From contig DAITVZ010000027.1 of the NCBI GenBank assembly GCA_036841525.1, positions 1-59,099 of the forward strand: a stretch of 59,099 nt of DNA. The letters are read 5' to 3'. How positions within the stretch are numbered: the first letter of the stretch is position 1; every line of letters begins with the position of its first letter. A model generated the notes under the pieces. That model did not search any database. It saw only the letters and a program-made list of their open reading frames with translations, and was not told the DNA's origin. Positions 35,197 to 44,057 of the stretch are shown one piece after another. A program made the position numbers and the translations under genes. This DNA is from JAAYEA01 sp012689325 (GTDB lineage Bacteria; Chloroflexota; Anaerolineae; JAAYEA01).

Positions 35197-36312
35197 CTAC
35201 TGGCCGCCCAGCGCCGCCTTGAGCCGCGCCGCCACGATCCGCTCCTCGCCCGGGCGCAGCGTTTGCGGGTTGATGAATACGCCATCGGTCCCCGCGGGCG
35301 CCAGCGCCACCGCCGGGTCGCCCTCCGCCAGGCGGCGCAGCAGCTCGTCGCGGGTCAGCCCGAGGCCGGCTTCGTCCAGCGTCAGCTCGGCGCGCGGCAT
35401 CGGCTGCCCCGCCTCGCTGGGGAAATTCCGCCGCGCCGACACCCCAGGCGTCCCGGCGAACTCGGCCAGCAGCCAAGCCACCTGGTCCTCATAGCGCCGC
35501 AGCAGCCCGGCGTGGTCCAGCCCCAGGTACCACTTGACCGCCGTCATCAGCCCGACGATCTCTTCCTTGCCCGCCTTCATGGGCCGGCCGATGAAAGCGC
35601 GCGGGCAGGCGTTAAAGGCGCAGGCGTCGATCAGGTCGCGCCGTCCCAGGATCAGGCCGCTGGCCTGGGGGCCGCAGAGCCCCTTGCCGCCGCTGAAAAG
35701 CACCAGGTCGGCGCCCATCTGGGTAAAGCGCCAGAGGTTCTCCACCGGCGGGATTTGCGCCGCCGCGTCGATCACCAGCGGGATGCCCCGCCTCTTGGCG
35801 ATGGCGATCTGCTGCTCCAGCGGGACCTGCTTGGCCATGCGGGTGGCGTTGTAGAAGCAGAAAATCGCCGCGGTGCGCTCGCCGATGGCCGCCTCCAGGT
35901 CGGCGGCGGTGGCGCCCTCATCGGTCCCGATCTCGACCAGCTTGCCGCCGGCCTGGCGGATGGCGAAATCGTAGCCCACCCGCCCGGCCTTCTGCACGAT
36001 CACCTCGTTGGCCATCCCATCGCTGAAGGGGAGCCGGGCCCGCTTGTCGGGATCCAGGCCCGTCAGGCAGGCCGCGGTGCTCAGCACCAGCCCGGCCGCC
36101 GCCCCGCACGAGATGTAGGCCGCCTCGTTGTGGGTCCACTCGGCGATGCGCCGCCCCACCTTGTCCTGGAGCTCATCGATCTCGACGAAATGCCCCGCCG
36201 CCTCGGCCATGGCCCCCAGCACCTCGGGCGGCATCAGCGAGCCGCCCAGCCGGGTCAGCGTCGCATAGCCGTTGATCACCTTTTTCACGCCCAGCTCGTC
36301 ATAGATATCCAC
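35197..36312 (-). CDS. SelA-fold PLP enzyme (D-glucosaminate-6-P ammonia-lyase / SelA-like)
   Basis: 371 residues of the fold-type I PLP family grouped with L-seryl-tRNA(Sec) selenium transferase. Features: VDIYDELGVKKVINGYATLTRLGGSL at the start, the RIAEWTHNEAAYISCGAAAGL block, PLP Asp in LVIDAAAQIPP, and the Schiff-base Lys210 in FSGGKGLCGPQASG. At ~370 residues it is shorter than true SelA (~450) and no selC/selB is visible. It therefore fits the sugar-acid branch (D-glucosaminate-6-phosphate ammonia-lyase-like) better, in keeping with neighbouring glycan genes. GTG 36312 has AAAGGAG 4-5 nt upstream. Confidence 0.8.
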   Translation of the reverse strand: MDIYDELGVKKVINGYATLTRLGGSLMPPEVLGAMAEAAGHFVEIDELQDKVGRRIAEWTHNEAAYISCGAAAGLVLSTAACLTGLDPDKRARLPFSDGMANEVIVQKAGRVGYDFAIRQAGGKLVEIGTDEGATAADLEAAIGERTAAIFCFYNATRMAKQVPLEQQIAIAKRRGIPLVIDAAAQIPPVENLWRFTQMGADLVLFSGGKGLCGPQASGLILGRRDLIDACAFNACPRAFIGRPMKAGKEEIVGLMTAVKWYLGLDHAGLLRRYEDQVAWLLAEFAGTPGVSARRNFPSEAGQPMPRAELTLDEAGLGLTRDELLRRLAEGDPAVALAPAGTDGVFINPQTLRPGEERIVAARLKAALGGQ

Positions 36313-36330
36313 GCTTCTCCTTTCAACCAA

Positions 36331-36425
36331 GACCTGACAGGTCCTTGGCAAGGCTCCCCCCGGCGCGCTTCTCGCCACTCGCGAGGCGCCCGCTCGCGCA
36401 TCATCTCACTGGGACCTGTCAGGTC
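36331..36425. repeat. paired GACCTGACAGGTC palindromes in intergenic spacer
   Basis: GACCTGACAGGTCC (36331-36344) and its reverse complement GGACCTGTCAGGTC (36412-36425) face each other across 67 bp. Each is itself a near-palindrome. They lie between the DinB and SelA-like genes. Confidence 0.7.
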
Positions 36426-36429
36426 GCGC

Positions 36430-36942
36430 CTACCACGCCCCGGCGTAGCGGACCGAGTGGGGCTCGGCTTGCCGCTTGTGCCAGGCATAGAGCAGCTCGT
36501 TGATCTGCCGGATGTGCAAATAGTCGTGGGCAACCCAGGAAACCATCACGTCGCCCGCGCTGAGGGTGATGACCTCGGATGGGCCGAAAGCCACCTGCTG
36601 CGCGGCTGCCCAATCCGGCGCCTCCAGCGACCTCAGCCATTCCAGCGATGCCGCCCGCTCGTCGAGAAAGCCCTCTAGCGCCTGGCGGCAATCCCGCGTG
36701 GGCGGATGCCGCTCCACCGCGAGCTTGCCCCGGAGGATGGGCGGCTCGTGCCACAGCTCGCGCAGGTGCCGCCGAAAGTCGGTGCTTTCCTCGCTATAGA
36801 GGTGCCGCATGACCTCTTTCAGCGACCAGCTCTTGGGGTCAGGCTGCCACTCCGCTTGCACCTCCGCGACGGCCTCCACCAGGACGCGGATCGCCTCCGC
36901 GCTCGCAGCCAGTTGCCGGATGGTCCCCTCCAAGTCGATCAT
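36430..36942 (-). CDS. DinB superfamily protein
   Basis: 170 residues. Family landmarks are AEWQPDPKSWSLKEVMRHLYSEE (first metal His), then HEPPILRG and a terminal SWVAHDYLHIRQINELL with the HxxxH pair of metal ligands. Probably a cytoplasmic metal-dependent transferase-like protein of unknown substrate. Start ATG 36942 with GGAGGAG 8 nt upstream. It is only distantly similar to the DinB protein at 15873-16346. Confidence 0.8.
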   Translation of the reverse strand: MIDLEGTIRQLAASAEAIRVLVEAVAEVQAEWQPDPKSWSLKEVMRHLYSEESTDFRRHLRELWHEPPILRGKLAVERHPPTRDCRQALEGFLDERAASLEWLRSLEAPDWAAAQQVAFGPSEVITLSAGDVMVSWVAHDYLHIRQINELLYAWHKRQAEPHSVRYAGAW

Positions 36943-36955
36943 ATGGTGCTCCTCC

Positions 36956-37035
36956 GGATTGGTACACGGGTTTACACGGATCGAACGGATCAGGAACTTC
37001 CATCTTCCTAATCTGCGTTCATCGGTGAAATCTGT
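36956..37035. repeat. widespread intergenic phrase (CACGGATTTACACGG / CTGCGTTCATCGG type)
   Basis: ACACGGGTTTACACGGATCG (36964-36983) and ATCTGCGTTCATCGGTGAAA (37011-37030), followed by TCTGTGT. I recognise close variants from intergenic DNA of many phyla. It fills the 96-bp spacer between DinB and the unknown gene. Confidence 0.55.
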
Positions 37036-37038
37036 GTG

Positions 37039-37566
37039 CTATTCCTGCTTTTTCAGCGCCTTCTGGTAGAGCGCCGTGCCATAGAACTCGTACGAGGCGG
37101 CCTTGTCCGGCACGTCCAGTAGGTGGACGGTGAACCGCGCGGGCACGCCGTTCTCCGGCAGGCGATCGCGAAAGTAGCCGCTATACGCCTCCGCATAGGC
37201 CTTGCGCAGCCGATCCTGCTCCGCCGCGTAGCCCAGCGGGTCCACCAGCGGGTTGGGCGTCTTGGGCTGGCAGCCAAAGGCATGTATCTCCAGGAAATCC
37301 ACGTCCCGCAGCGAGCCGCAAATGCCCGCGTCCTGCAGCCACTTTTCCCAACAGGCAAAGACCAGCGGGATTTCGCGGTGCGGGTCCATGGTCACCACCT
37401 CGTCCAGGCCCAGCACGTTTTTGGCCGAGTAGCCGCCGGTGAGCCCCGCGAAATAGATCTTGAGGTCGCCATCGGGCTGCTCCTCCGTCACCAGCGACGA
37501 GAGCGTGGGGTGCTCCCCCACATAGTAGTAGGTCACCTTGCCGCGCTTTTTCACGTTGAACGCCAT
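37039..37566 (-). CDS. uncharacterised protein
   Basis: 175 residues, not recognised. It opens MAFNVKKRGKVTYYYVGEHPTL and contains YFAGLTGGYSAKNVLGLDEV and DFLEIHAFGCQPKTPNPLVDPLGYAAEQDRLR in its middle. No signal peptide or membrane helix; the composition is that of a soluble globular protein. Start ATG 37566 with GGGAGG. It lies 15 bp after the DUF362 gene and is very likely co-transcribed with it, so a shared function is plausible. Confidence 0.6.
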   Translation of the reverse strand: MAFNVKKRGKVTYYYVGEHPTLSSLVTEEQPDGDLKIYFAGLTGGYSAKNVLGLDEVVTMDPHREIPLVFACWEKWLQDAGICGSLRDVDFLEIHAFGCQPKTPNPLVDPLGYAAEQDRLRKAYAEAYSGYFRDRLPENGVPARFTVHLLDVPDKAASYEFYGTALYQKALKKQE

Positions 37567-37581
37567 GCTCGCCTCCCTCTG

Positions 37582-38661
37582 TTATACACCCTGCTCGCCT
37601 TCGGCAAACAGCCCCGGGTCCTCGCCGACGATGTTCGAGATCACCCGGAACGGCGGGTCCGCCCGCAAGGCCGCCGGGTCGCAAGGCGCGAACTCGGCCC
37701 CCTGCGCCGCGTAGACCCGCAGCTTGCCCAGATCGCTCTCGCCTAGGCCCGCCGCCGTCGCCACCTGCAAATAGATGAGCTTTTGCGGGTCAAAGCCCAT
37801 CAGGTAGCTGGCGACGCTATCCACCGCCACCACGTTGACGCCGGCAATGACCCACCCCAGGGCGCGGTTGCGCCCCCGCTGAAAGCCCGTCCCCTCGCGC
37901 CCGACCACCCCCTCCACCACGTTGAGGGTCGGGCGGATCACCTGCGCCGTATCGGCCAGCCGCCGGGCTAGGCCCTCCTGCCAGCGCTCGTGCAGCTCGC
38001 GGGTCAACCACTCCCCCCGCGGCCTAGGGTCGGACCGCGCCTCCTCCGGCAGCTCTTTCCAAGCCTGGCCGCAATAGTGCCGGTCGAAGACGTTGACCAG
38101 GCCCATCAGGTTTTTGAGGCAGAGGGTGGTGATGCCCAGGTTGTGGGTCTTGAGCTTGGGCACGTTGAGCAGCACCGCGCCCGGCTGGACGGCGAGGCGG
38201 CTGACGTTCAGCACGGGATGGGCCAGGGGACGCGGCACGGGCCGCTTGACGCAAGTGTAGGTGGTGGGCGAATAGAGCTTGACGCCCATGGCAGGGGCCA
38301 TGGTGTCATAGCCGGTCCCGCGCCAATGCCGCGGGTCATTATCGTCGGTGTCGCGGGGGTCCTCGGCGATGGTGATGCGGCTAGCCCGCGCCCCATGCCC
38401 CACCAGGTGCTCGATCATCCCCTGGACAAAGCCGGGATGGACGCCGATGCCGCAATCGGGGTCCTGGAACCGCTCACCGGCGGTGACGTTGGGCTTGATC
38501 ACCACCCGCTCGCCGTCCAGCTCGAGCTGGAGGGCGGCCAGCGCCTCGCGCGCGGCGCGCTGAAACTGGGCCCAGGGGACGGCGGCTCCGGCTCCGGCGG
38601 GAAGCAGGTTGTGGATCACCAGCACCGCGGCAGGGTCCTGGAGGAGAGGATGCATCTTCAT
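37582..38661 (-). CDS. DUF362 domain protein
   Basis: 359 residues. The DUF362 pattern is clear: VVIKPNVTAGERFQDPDCGIGVHPGFVQ, then a HGASRITIAEDP-type segment, LLNVPKLKTHNLGITTLCLKNLMG, VVEGVVGREGTGFQRG and VAVDSVASYLMGFDP. DUF362 proteins often accompany ferredoxin domains, but no CxxCxxC cluster is present here. Biochemical function unknown. ATG 38661 is chosen (GGGAG upstream); a longer frame exists but its extra residues are low-complexity. Second gene of a YiiX-DUF362-unknown series. Confidence 0.82.
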   Translation of the reverse strand: MKMHPLLQDPAAVLVIHNLLPAGAGAAVPWAQFQRAAREALAALQLELDGERVVIKPNVTAGERFQDPDCGIGVHPGFVQGMIEHLVGHGARASRITIAEDPRDTDDNDPRHWRGTGYDTMAPAMGVKLYSPTTYTCVKRPVPRPLAHPVLNVSRLAVQPGAVLLNVPKLKTHNLGITTLCLKNLMGLVNVFDRHYCGQAWKELPEEARSDPRPRGEWLTRELHERWQEGLARRLADTAQVIRPTLNVVEGVVGREGTGFQRGRNRALGWVIAGVNVVAVDSVASYLMGFDPQKLIYLQVATAAGLGESDLGKLRVYAAQGAEFAPCDPAALRADPPFRVISNIVGEDPGLFAEGEQGV

Positions 38662-38763
38662 GGTCTGGCGCTCCCGATGGGGACAGGATGATGGTGCTGG
38701 CGTGGATTGTAGCCGAGGCGGGCGGGGAGGCAAGTTGGCGGCGCCAGCTTGCCTCCGCATCGC

Positions 38764-39795
38764 CTAGTGCAGCGCCACCGTCCCCAGCAGCTCCAGGCTC
38801 TCGGTGGTATAGAGGTCACGTGGGGTCACGAAATCCGCCGCGGCGCGGAAGAGGTACGCATAGGCCGCGCTCCGCGCCTCCGCCGGGTCCGGCGCTGCCG
38901 CGAGCGCCCCCGCCGGCGACGGCCCCGCCGTGGCGTCATAGAGCGCCACGGCGAAGCGGTCCATCGCCGCGCGCAGCTCCTCCAGGCTCACCGTCTGGCG
39001 CGCCGCCGCTGACTCGCCCATCTCTACCTCTTGCAGGTAGGCCTTGAGCTGCCGGCTGAGCGTCCGCTGGCTGGGCGGCTTGGCCGCCGGGGCCGCCAGA
39101 GCCATCGGCGCAGCCGAGGCCAGCGGAGCCTCCAGCCAGGCCCCGCTGGCCGCAGTGCCCAGCAGCGCCGCCAAGCTCTCCGGGTGAACGCCACGTCCAT
39201 CCGATATCGCCGGCGCCATGGGCGCAGCGGCGAGCGCCGCGGGCGCCTCCTTCGGCAAGGGCAGCATCCCCGGTATCTTGATGGCATAGGCCGCGGGGTC
39301 CGGCGCGTCCACCTCGTCGTAGACGCGGTAGACGAACTCGGAGCAGATCATCGGTTCCTTGCCCGCGCGGAAGAGGGCGCTCAGCTCGGCAGCCGCGGCG
39401 TCCAGCAGGGTGCGCAGCAGCCTCCGCAGCACTGGCGTGATCTTGATCTTGCGGGTGGTGCTCAACAGCGCGAGGATGACGATCTGCTCAAAACCGTAGC
39501 GGTTGCCCTGGTCCAGGTAGCGCCGGGCCACCCGGAGCACCGGCGATAGGTCCGCCGGGGCGTGGGCGAGGCGATAGGCCTTCACCCACTCGTTGCCGTG
39601 AAAACTGGCGTGGTAGTCGTTCTCCACCAGCCCATGGGCCACCGCCTCGCCGATCTTGCCCCCTCCCAAGTAGAGGGAGGCATGGCTCACCGGCGAGCCA
39701 TCGAACAACTGGATCCCCCGGCTGACGAACGATGTCCCGCGATGCAGCAGGATGTCCCCCGGGCGCAACGCATCGATCCCGATCGTGCCGCTCAT
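38764..39795 (-). CDS. YiiX-like permuted NlpC/P60-type cysteine hydrolase
   Basis: 343 residues. Residues 1-190 match the permuted papain-like YiiX/YebB family: DALRPGDILLHRG, SPVSHASLYLGGGKIGEAVAHG (catalytic His) and EPMICSEFVYRVYDEV (catalytic Cys). Relatives hydrolyse amide or ester bonds in cell wall or lipid substrates. The C-terminal ~150 residues are Ala/Pro-rich and end in a short helical region of unknown role. There is no signal peptide, so it is probably cytoplasmic. ATG 39795 has AGGAGGT upstream. Confidence 0.78.
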   Translation of the reverse strand: MSGTIGIDALRPGDILLHRGTSFVSRGIQLFDGSPVSHASLYLGGGKIGEAVAHGLVENDYHASFHGNEWVKAYRLAHAPADLSPVLRVARRYLDQGNRYGFEQIVILALLSTTRKIKITPVLRRLLRTLLDAAAAELSALFRAGKEPMICSEFVYRVYDEVDAPDPAAYAIKIPGMLPLPKEAPAALAAAPMAPAISDGRGVHPESLAALLGTAASGAWLEAPLASAAPMALAAPAAKPPSQRTLSRQLKAYLQEVEMGESAAARQTVSLEELRAAMDRFAVALYDATAGPSPAGALAAAPDPAEARSAAYAYLFRAAADFVTPRDLYTTESLELLGTVALH

Positions 39796-39903
39796 GGCGC
39801 ACCTCCTCTGGCGCATTCAGGGCCTCGGACACCTCGGCGGGACCATAGCCGCCCTGGCAACGAAGAGAGGTGAAGAGCGGCTGGCGAGCCGCCTACCGAT
39901 TCC

Positions 39904-39934
39904 ATTATAGCACGGTTGGGCCGGCTTGTGGCAA
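39904..39934 (-). promoter_or_regulatory. possible promoter of the YiiX-like gene series
   Basis: Minus strand TTGCCA (39934-39929), 19-bp spacer, TATAAT (39909-39904). The -10 is perfect but the spacing is 2 bp longer than the local norm. Confidence 0.45.
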
Positions 39935-39958
39935 GGAATATCGCTGGCGCGGGGCAAC

Positions 39959-41599
39959 CTACCTATCCCCAGCCGCCGCGACCCACGGCAGATGGCTGCG
40001 CCAGCGGGGCGCGACGGCCACCTCCGCTCGCGCGGCCTCCATCAGAATGTCGGGGGCATCCCACCCTTTGGCGTCCATGAGCGGCTGGAAGGCGCGGCGG
40101 AAGCGCAGCTCGGCAGCCACCTTCACGACGCCCCCATCCGGGGCGGCAAAGGTGTAGGTGGAGACGTCGGCTTGCCGGGCGGGGATGCGGTTATCGGTGG
40201 CGATGAGCGCCTGCTTCCAGTAGCTCACCACCGGCGACTCGCCACTCTGGACGTCGCGGAGCACCTTGGCAAAGGCCTGGCCGGGCAGCCCGGCCTCGGC
40301 GCCGCCCCAGACGGGGACCGTGGGGCCGCCCCGCTGGGCCAGAGCGCGCCCCTGGGCATCCGTGGCCGAGACGGTGAGGATCAGGTGCCGCCCCGGAAAG
40401 TCGGTGGGGACATGGTGTCCCGCCTGGGTGTTGGTGATGGTCACCGTGACCCGGACCAGCCCCCCCAGCGACTCGGCGCTGACCGTCATGGCCACGGAGT
40501 TCTGCAACAGCTCGGCGCTGGCGGCGCCCAGGTCCAGATGCGAGGGGATGGTCTCAGGCGAGCGCTCCACGCCGCCGACCTCGGGCAGGGCAAAGAGGGT
40601 CTCGCCGGTGGGCGGCATGTGGCAGTCCTGGCAGGTGACGCCCTCGGCGGCGTAGGGGCTGGCCAGCCACTCGTCGTACGACTCGTAGATCGGCGTGCCC
40701 CAGAAGGAGAATTGGTGGCAAGGCGCGCAGTAACGGCTCTCCGAGATCAGGGGGAGGTAGGTATCCGGGTCGTGGACGTCGTCATACGGCCCGAAAAAGA
40801 TATCGTCGCCCGCTGGGGGGCGGAGCAGGCGCAGCCCCTGGGCGCCCGGCACGTTGGGATAGACTGAGCCGGTGGCCGGGTCCAGGTAGACGCCGCCGAT
40901 CTTGTGGCAAAAGTCGCAATGGATCCCCGCCGTGATCACGTCGCGCACATCGTTCATGTTCGTGGTCAGGTAGCCATCCGCCGCGGCGGCGGGGGCGTGG
41001 CAACTGGCGCAGTTGCCCGCCGTGCCGGGGAAATCGAGCTGGTAGCCCGGCGCGACGGGCTCGACGCCCGCCACATCCGTTCCGTTATAGAGGCTGTAGA
41101 GGCGTGGGTTGCTCACGGCCGAGCCGTGCGCATTGGTGATCCACTGCGAGATGATCATGGGGTGGCAGTTGCCGCAGGCCCCCTCCGAGCTCCCCGCCAG
41201 GGGCGAGGGCCAGGCATAGTCGGGGTTGTCCACGGTGTGGTAGGGGCGCAGGGTGAGGGTGATCCCCGCCGCCGGGGGCGTGACCTTCGCGCTGGCGACG
41301 TAATAGCCGTCGGCCCAGGCGGTTAGCTCCACCTCGCGGCCCTCAACGAGCCCTGCCAGCACGAAGCGGCCCGCGGCATCGGCCAGGGTCGCGTTCTCGG
41401 TGGCGCGCACGCACACCCTGGCCCCGCCTAGCGGGCCGGCGGCATCCACCACCGTCCCGCTGGCGCTGGCCGCGCCCTGCGCCCTGGCGCTCAACTGCCA
41501 GGCGCAGAGCAGGAACGACGCAGCCAGCAGCAGCGTCAGCAGCGCCGCGCCCAGGCGGCGGATCAACAGGCTCTCTCGCGATTCCGGATGGATGGGCAT
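39959..41599 (-). CDS. secreted pentaheme cytochrome c with N-terminal CarboxypepD_reg-like domain
   Basis: 546 residues. An N-terminal hydrophobic export/anchor segment (~15-40) is followed by a carboxypeptidase-regulatory-like beta domain (~45-120; SGTVVDAAGPLGGARV). Five CxxCH heme motifs follow: CGNCH ~141, CASCH ~196, CDFCH ~228, CAPCH ~291 and CQDCH ~323. The spacing and the CHPMIISQW and HMPPTGE blocks recall cytochrome c-554-like multiheme proteins. The last ~200 residues are a beta-rich domain with the HHVPTDFPGRH segment. It is expected outside the membrane in electron transfer. It starts 18 bp after the second heparinase-like gene and may be the last gene of that operon. Confidence 0.85.
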   Translation of the reverse strand: MPIHPESRESLLIRRLGAALLTLLLAASFLLCAWQLSARAQGAASASGTVVDAAGPLGGARVCVRATENATLADAAGRFVLAGLVEGREVELTAWADGYYVASAKVTPPAAGITLTLRPYHTVDNPDYAWPSPLAGSSEGACGNCHPMIISQWITNAHGSAVSNPRLYSLYNGTDVAGVEPVAPGYQLDFPGTAGNCASCHAPAAAADGYLTTNMNDVRDVITAGIHCDFCHKIGGVYLDPATGSVYPNVPGAQGLRLLRPPAGDDIFFGPYDDVHDPDTYLPLISESRYCAPCHQFSFWGTPIYESYDEWLASPYAAEGVTCQDCHMPPTGETLFALPEVGGVERSPETIPSHLDLGAASAELLQNSVAMTVSAESLGGLVRVTVTITNTQAGHHVPTDFPGRHLILTVSATDAQGRALAQRGGPTVPVWGGAEAGLPGQAFAKVLRDVQSGESPVVSYWKQALIATDNRIPARQADVSTYTFAAPDGGVVKVAAELRFRRAFQPLMDAKGWDAPDILMEAARAEVAVAPRWRSHLPWVAAAGDR

Positions 41600-41617
41600 C
41601 TCTTGAGCAACGGGCCC

Positions 41618-44017
41618 CTACTGGATCACCTCGTACACCACCAGGTAGCGGCTCCGGGGCCCCTTCTGGCGCAGCACCAGGGCGTCAAAGTACTTGTCCG
41701 GGTGCTCCGTGATCTCGAAGGGGACGCGCCAGCCCGGCGAGCGGAAGGTGATCACCTCGGCGCAGGGGGTCAGGATGGTGGCGCGCACCTTTTGCCCGCC
41801 CTGGTCCCAGATCGCCGTCCAGCCGCCCGCCATCGCGCCGCCGGTCATGAAATCCAGCAGCGGATAGTACGAGTCCTTCTGATAGAGCGTCTCTACCCGC
41901 GGGCGCAGGTTCGGCCCGGCGAGGGTCAGGCTCTTAGGCGGCGTCACCACGCTGGCGACATAGTCGTGGGTCTCCCCGCCCTCCACGTCCATGATGTCGA
42001 TGAGGATCGGCAGGCCGTCGGCCTTTTCCAGCAGCGTCACCGCGCGGCGCAGCCACCCGCCCCCTTGCAGCGGGACCTCCATGGCCGCGTAGCGGTCCGG
42101 CCCCTCGCCGCGAAAGCCGAGCAAGGCGCTGGGCCCGGCCCAATGGGTGTTGTCCTCGTCGATGACCACCGTCTGGTGGCTGGCCGTGGCCTTAGCCCAG
42201 CGGTTCCCCGGGTGGTCCCAGATGTAGCCGATGTCGGGGAATATCTCGCGCCCGCCGGCGTAGAGTTGCAGGTTCAGCGGGCAGGCGTGGCGATGGATCC
42301 GGCAGGTGTCCTCGCCCATCATGTAGAGCTGGGTGGCGCGCTCGCCCTCGCCAAAGCCCAGGCAGGCCAGATGCCGGCCCTCGTAGTAGTGGTTCTGCGC
42401 CGGGCGGGAGGTCTTGCGCGGCGGCAGCGCGCTCAGGTCAGCGTTCAGCATGGCGAATTCGGAGGGGGTCGGCTGCGAGGTGGGGATATCCAGCCCGCAG
42501 CGCACCGCGGCCACATCCGAGACGATCCGCGAATAGTTCCAGCCAAAGGTGGTGTCGTCCAGCAGCGGCGCGCGGCCCGTCGGGGCGACCAGCTCGGACA
42601 TGCAACGCAAGGCGGCATGATAGAGCCCGTCCGCGTAGAGGTCCTGCGTGCCGCGCAGCATCTCGGGCAGCTTCCAGAGGTCCTGGCCGATGGGCATATG
42701 CCCATAGCCGGGGGTCTCTTTCATGGAGCCGTCGGGGTGGAACTGCCCCTGCACGATGCGATGAAAGCCGTCCAGCCCCGCCTCGATCTCGGCGGGCTCG
42801 TCGTACATCAGCCCAAAGGCCACCCGCGCGGCGCGCACCGACCCGGCCTTGTTGGTGATATACTCGTAGGCGCGGATGTCGAGGTACAGCTCGAGCAAAA
42901 AGTCCCGCTCGATCCGCAGTCGCGACTCGGGGGAGATCGCCAGCTTGATCAGGTCGTAATCCTGCAGTAGCCGCAGCGCGCGGATGCTCGTCTCGCAGAG
43001 CTCCCGGCCGATGCGGCTGGAGCCCCACAGCCCCGTCGCCACGCGGGTGACGCGGGTGGTGGTCTTTTCGTGGCCCCAACCGTAGCGCCCATCATAGACG
43101 GTGATCACGGCGTTGCGCTTGAACACCGTGGGCAGGACGTCGGCGTTGTCCACGGCATAGCCGGGGTCAGCGTCCGCCACGTCCTGGAAGTAGCTCTGCA
43201 GGAGGTAGCGAGGATAGACCGCGGCAAAACGGGTCAGGATGCGCTCGGCCGCCTGCACATAGGCCGCCTTGCCGGTGAGGGCGTAGGCCAGCGAGAGCGC
43301 GTCCGCCGCGTCCAGCGCCCACAAGATCTTCATCGCGCGGATATTGCCCGCAAAGCTGACGTGTATCGGCTGGTCCACGTGCCGCTGGGCCTTTTCGCCC
43401 AGGCGCCAGTCGGCGCTCTCCTGCTCGGCTTTCAGGACGTGAAAGGTGTAGCGCATCCCCAGGCGCGGCAGCTCGAGCACGCCGTTTTCCGGGTACTGCG
43501 CGTTGGGATAGACGCAGCCGCAATAGGGGCAGGTGACCGTGTCCGGGTCGCGCCAGTCCCACTTCCAAAAGTAGCGGTTGATCCCCTCGGGGGACTTGTC
43601 GCCGATACAATTGGGGCAAAAGTTGCCGCCCGGGTTCCAGGGGCCCTGATCCGGGATAAAAGTCTCGAAAAAGTCAGCGGGCAGCGCCGCCACCGTCTCG
43701 GCCAACTCCAGCACGGCGTCGTAATAGCGGCGGGCGTCCTCGTTGCGCTGGGCGTTGGCGCGCAGCATCTCCAGTTGCTCCGCGCGGACCAGCAGCTTGG
43801 GCTCGGCGGTGGCCCGGCCGGCATAACGCGCCTTCCACTCCTCGCGCCAGGCCCGCCGCTCCGCCTCCTCCGGCGTCGGATAGGGGACCACGGGGCCGCC
43901 GCCCGACGTCCCGCCGGCGTCCAGCCCCATCCATTGGCGGAAAACGACCATCTCCTGGGCAGTCAGTTGGTTCACCGGCTTGTCCGGCAGGGGGATGAAT
44001 TGTCGTACCTCGCTCAT
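41618..44017 (-). CDS. heparinase II/III-like protein (copy 2)
   Basis: 799 residues. An alpha-toroid (~1-480) is followed by a beta-sandwich heparinase II/III C-terminal domain (~530-790). The lyase-type signature QFHPDGSMKETPGYGH and the RIHRHACPLNLQLYAGG / ATASHQTVVIDE blocks are visible. Residues ~130-175 carry NFCPNC and TCPYCGCVYPN, a four-Cys zinc-ribbon-like pair inserted before the toroid. There is no signal peptide. Predicted to cleave uronic-acid-containing oligosaccharides by beta-elimination in the cytoplasm; true substrate unknown. ATG 44017 (AGGAG upstream) is preferred over a longer frame. Very similar throughout to the upstream copy. Confidence 0.88.
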   Translation of the reverse strand: MSEVRQFIPLPDKPVNQLTAQEMVVFRQWMGLDAGGTSGGGPVVPYPTPEEAERRAWREEWKARYAGRATAEPKLLVRAEQLEMLRANAQRNEDARRYYDAVLELAETVAALPADFFETFIPDQGPWNPGGNFCPNCIGDKSPEGINRYFWKWDWRDPDTVTCPYCGCVYPNAQYPENGVLELPRLGMRYTFHVLKAEQESADWRLGEKAQRHVDQPIHVSFAGNIRAMKILWALDAADALSLAYALTGKAAYVQAAERILTRFAAVYPRYLLQSYFQDVADADPGYAVDNADVLPTVFKRNAVITVYDGRYGWGHEKTTTRVTRVATGLWGSSRIGRELCETSIRALRLLQDYDLIKLAISPESRLRIERDFLLELYLDIRAYEYITNKAGSVRAARVAFGLMYDEPAEIEAGLDGFHRIVQGQFHPDGSMKETPGYGHMPIGQDLWKLPEMLRGTQDLYADGLYHAALRCMSELVAPTGRAPLLDDTTFGWNYSRIVSDVAAVRCGLDIPTSQPTPSEFAMLNADLSALPPRKTSRPAQNHYYEGRHLACLGFGEGERATQLYMMGEDTCRIHRHACPLNLQLYAGGREIFPDIGYIWDHPGNRWAKATASHQTVVIDEDNTHWAGPSALLGFRGEGPDRYAAMEVPLQGGGWLRRAVTLLEKADGLPILIDIMDVEGGETHDYVASVVTPPKSLTLAGPNLRPRVETLYQKDSYYPLLDFMTGGAMAGGWTAIWDQGGQKVRATILTPCAEVITFRSPGWRVPFEITEHPDKYFDALVLRQKGPRSRYLVVYEVIQ

Positions 44018-44057
44018 CTCGGCTCCTCTCGTGAGTATAGGTTCCGGCGGCAGCGCA

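Noticed and set aside
31922..35494. Very long plus-strand open frame across the chromate transporter and alpha-galactosidase region
   Set aside because: Its translation is Arg/Ala/Gly/Pro-rich with no family motif, and it lies out of frame or antisense to two strongly supported genes. It is a by-product of high GC.
35197..36312. L-seryl-tRNA(Sec) selenium transferase (SelA)
   Set aside because: Fold-level similarity only; too short and no selenocysteine genes or tRNA-Sec in sight.
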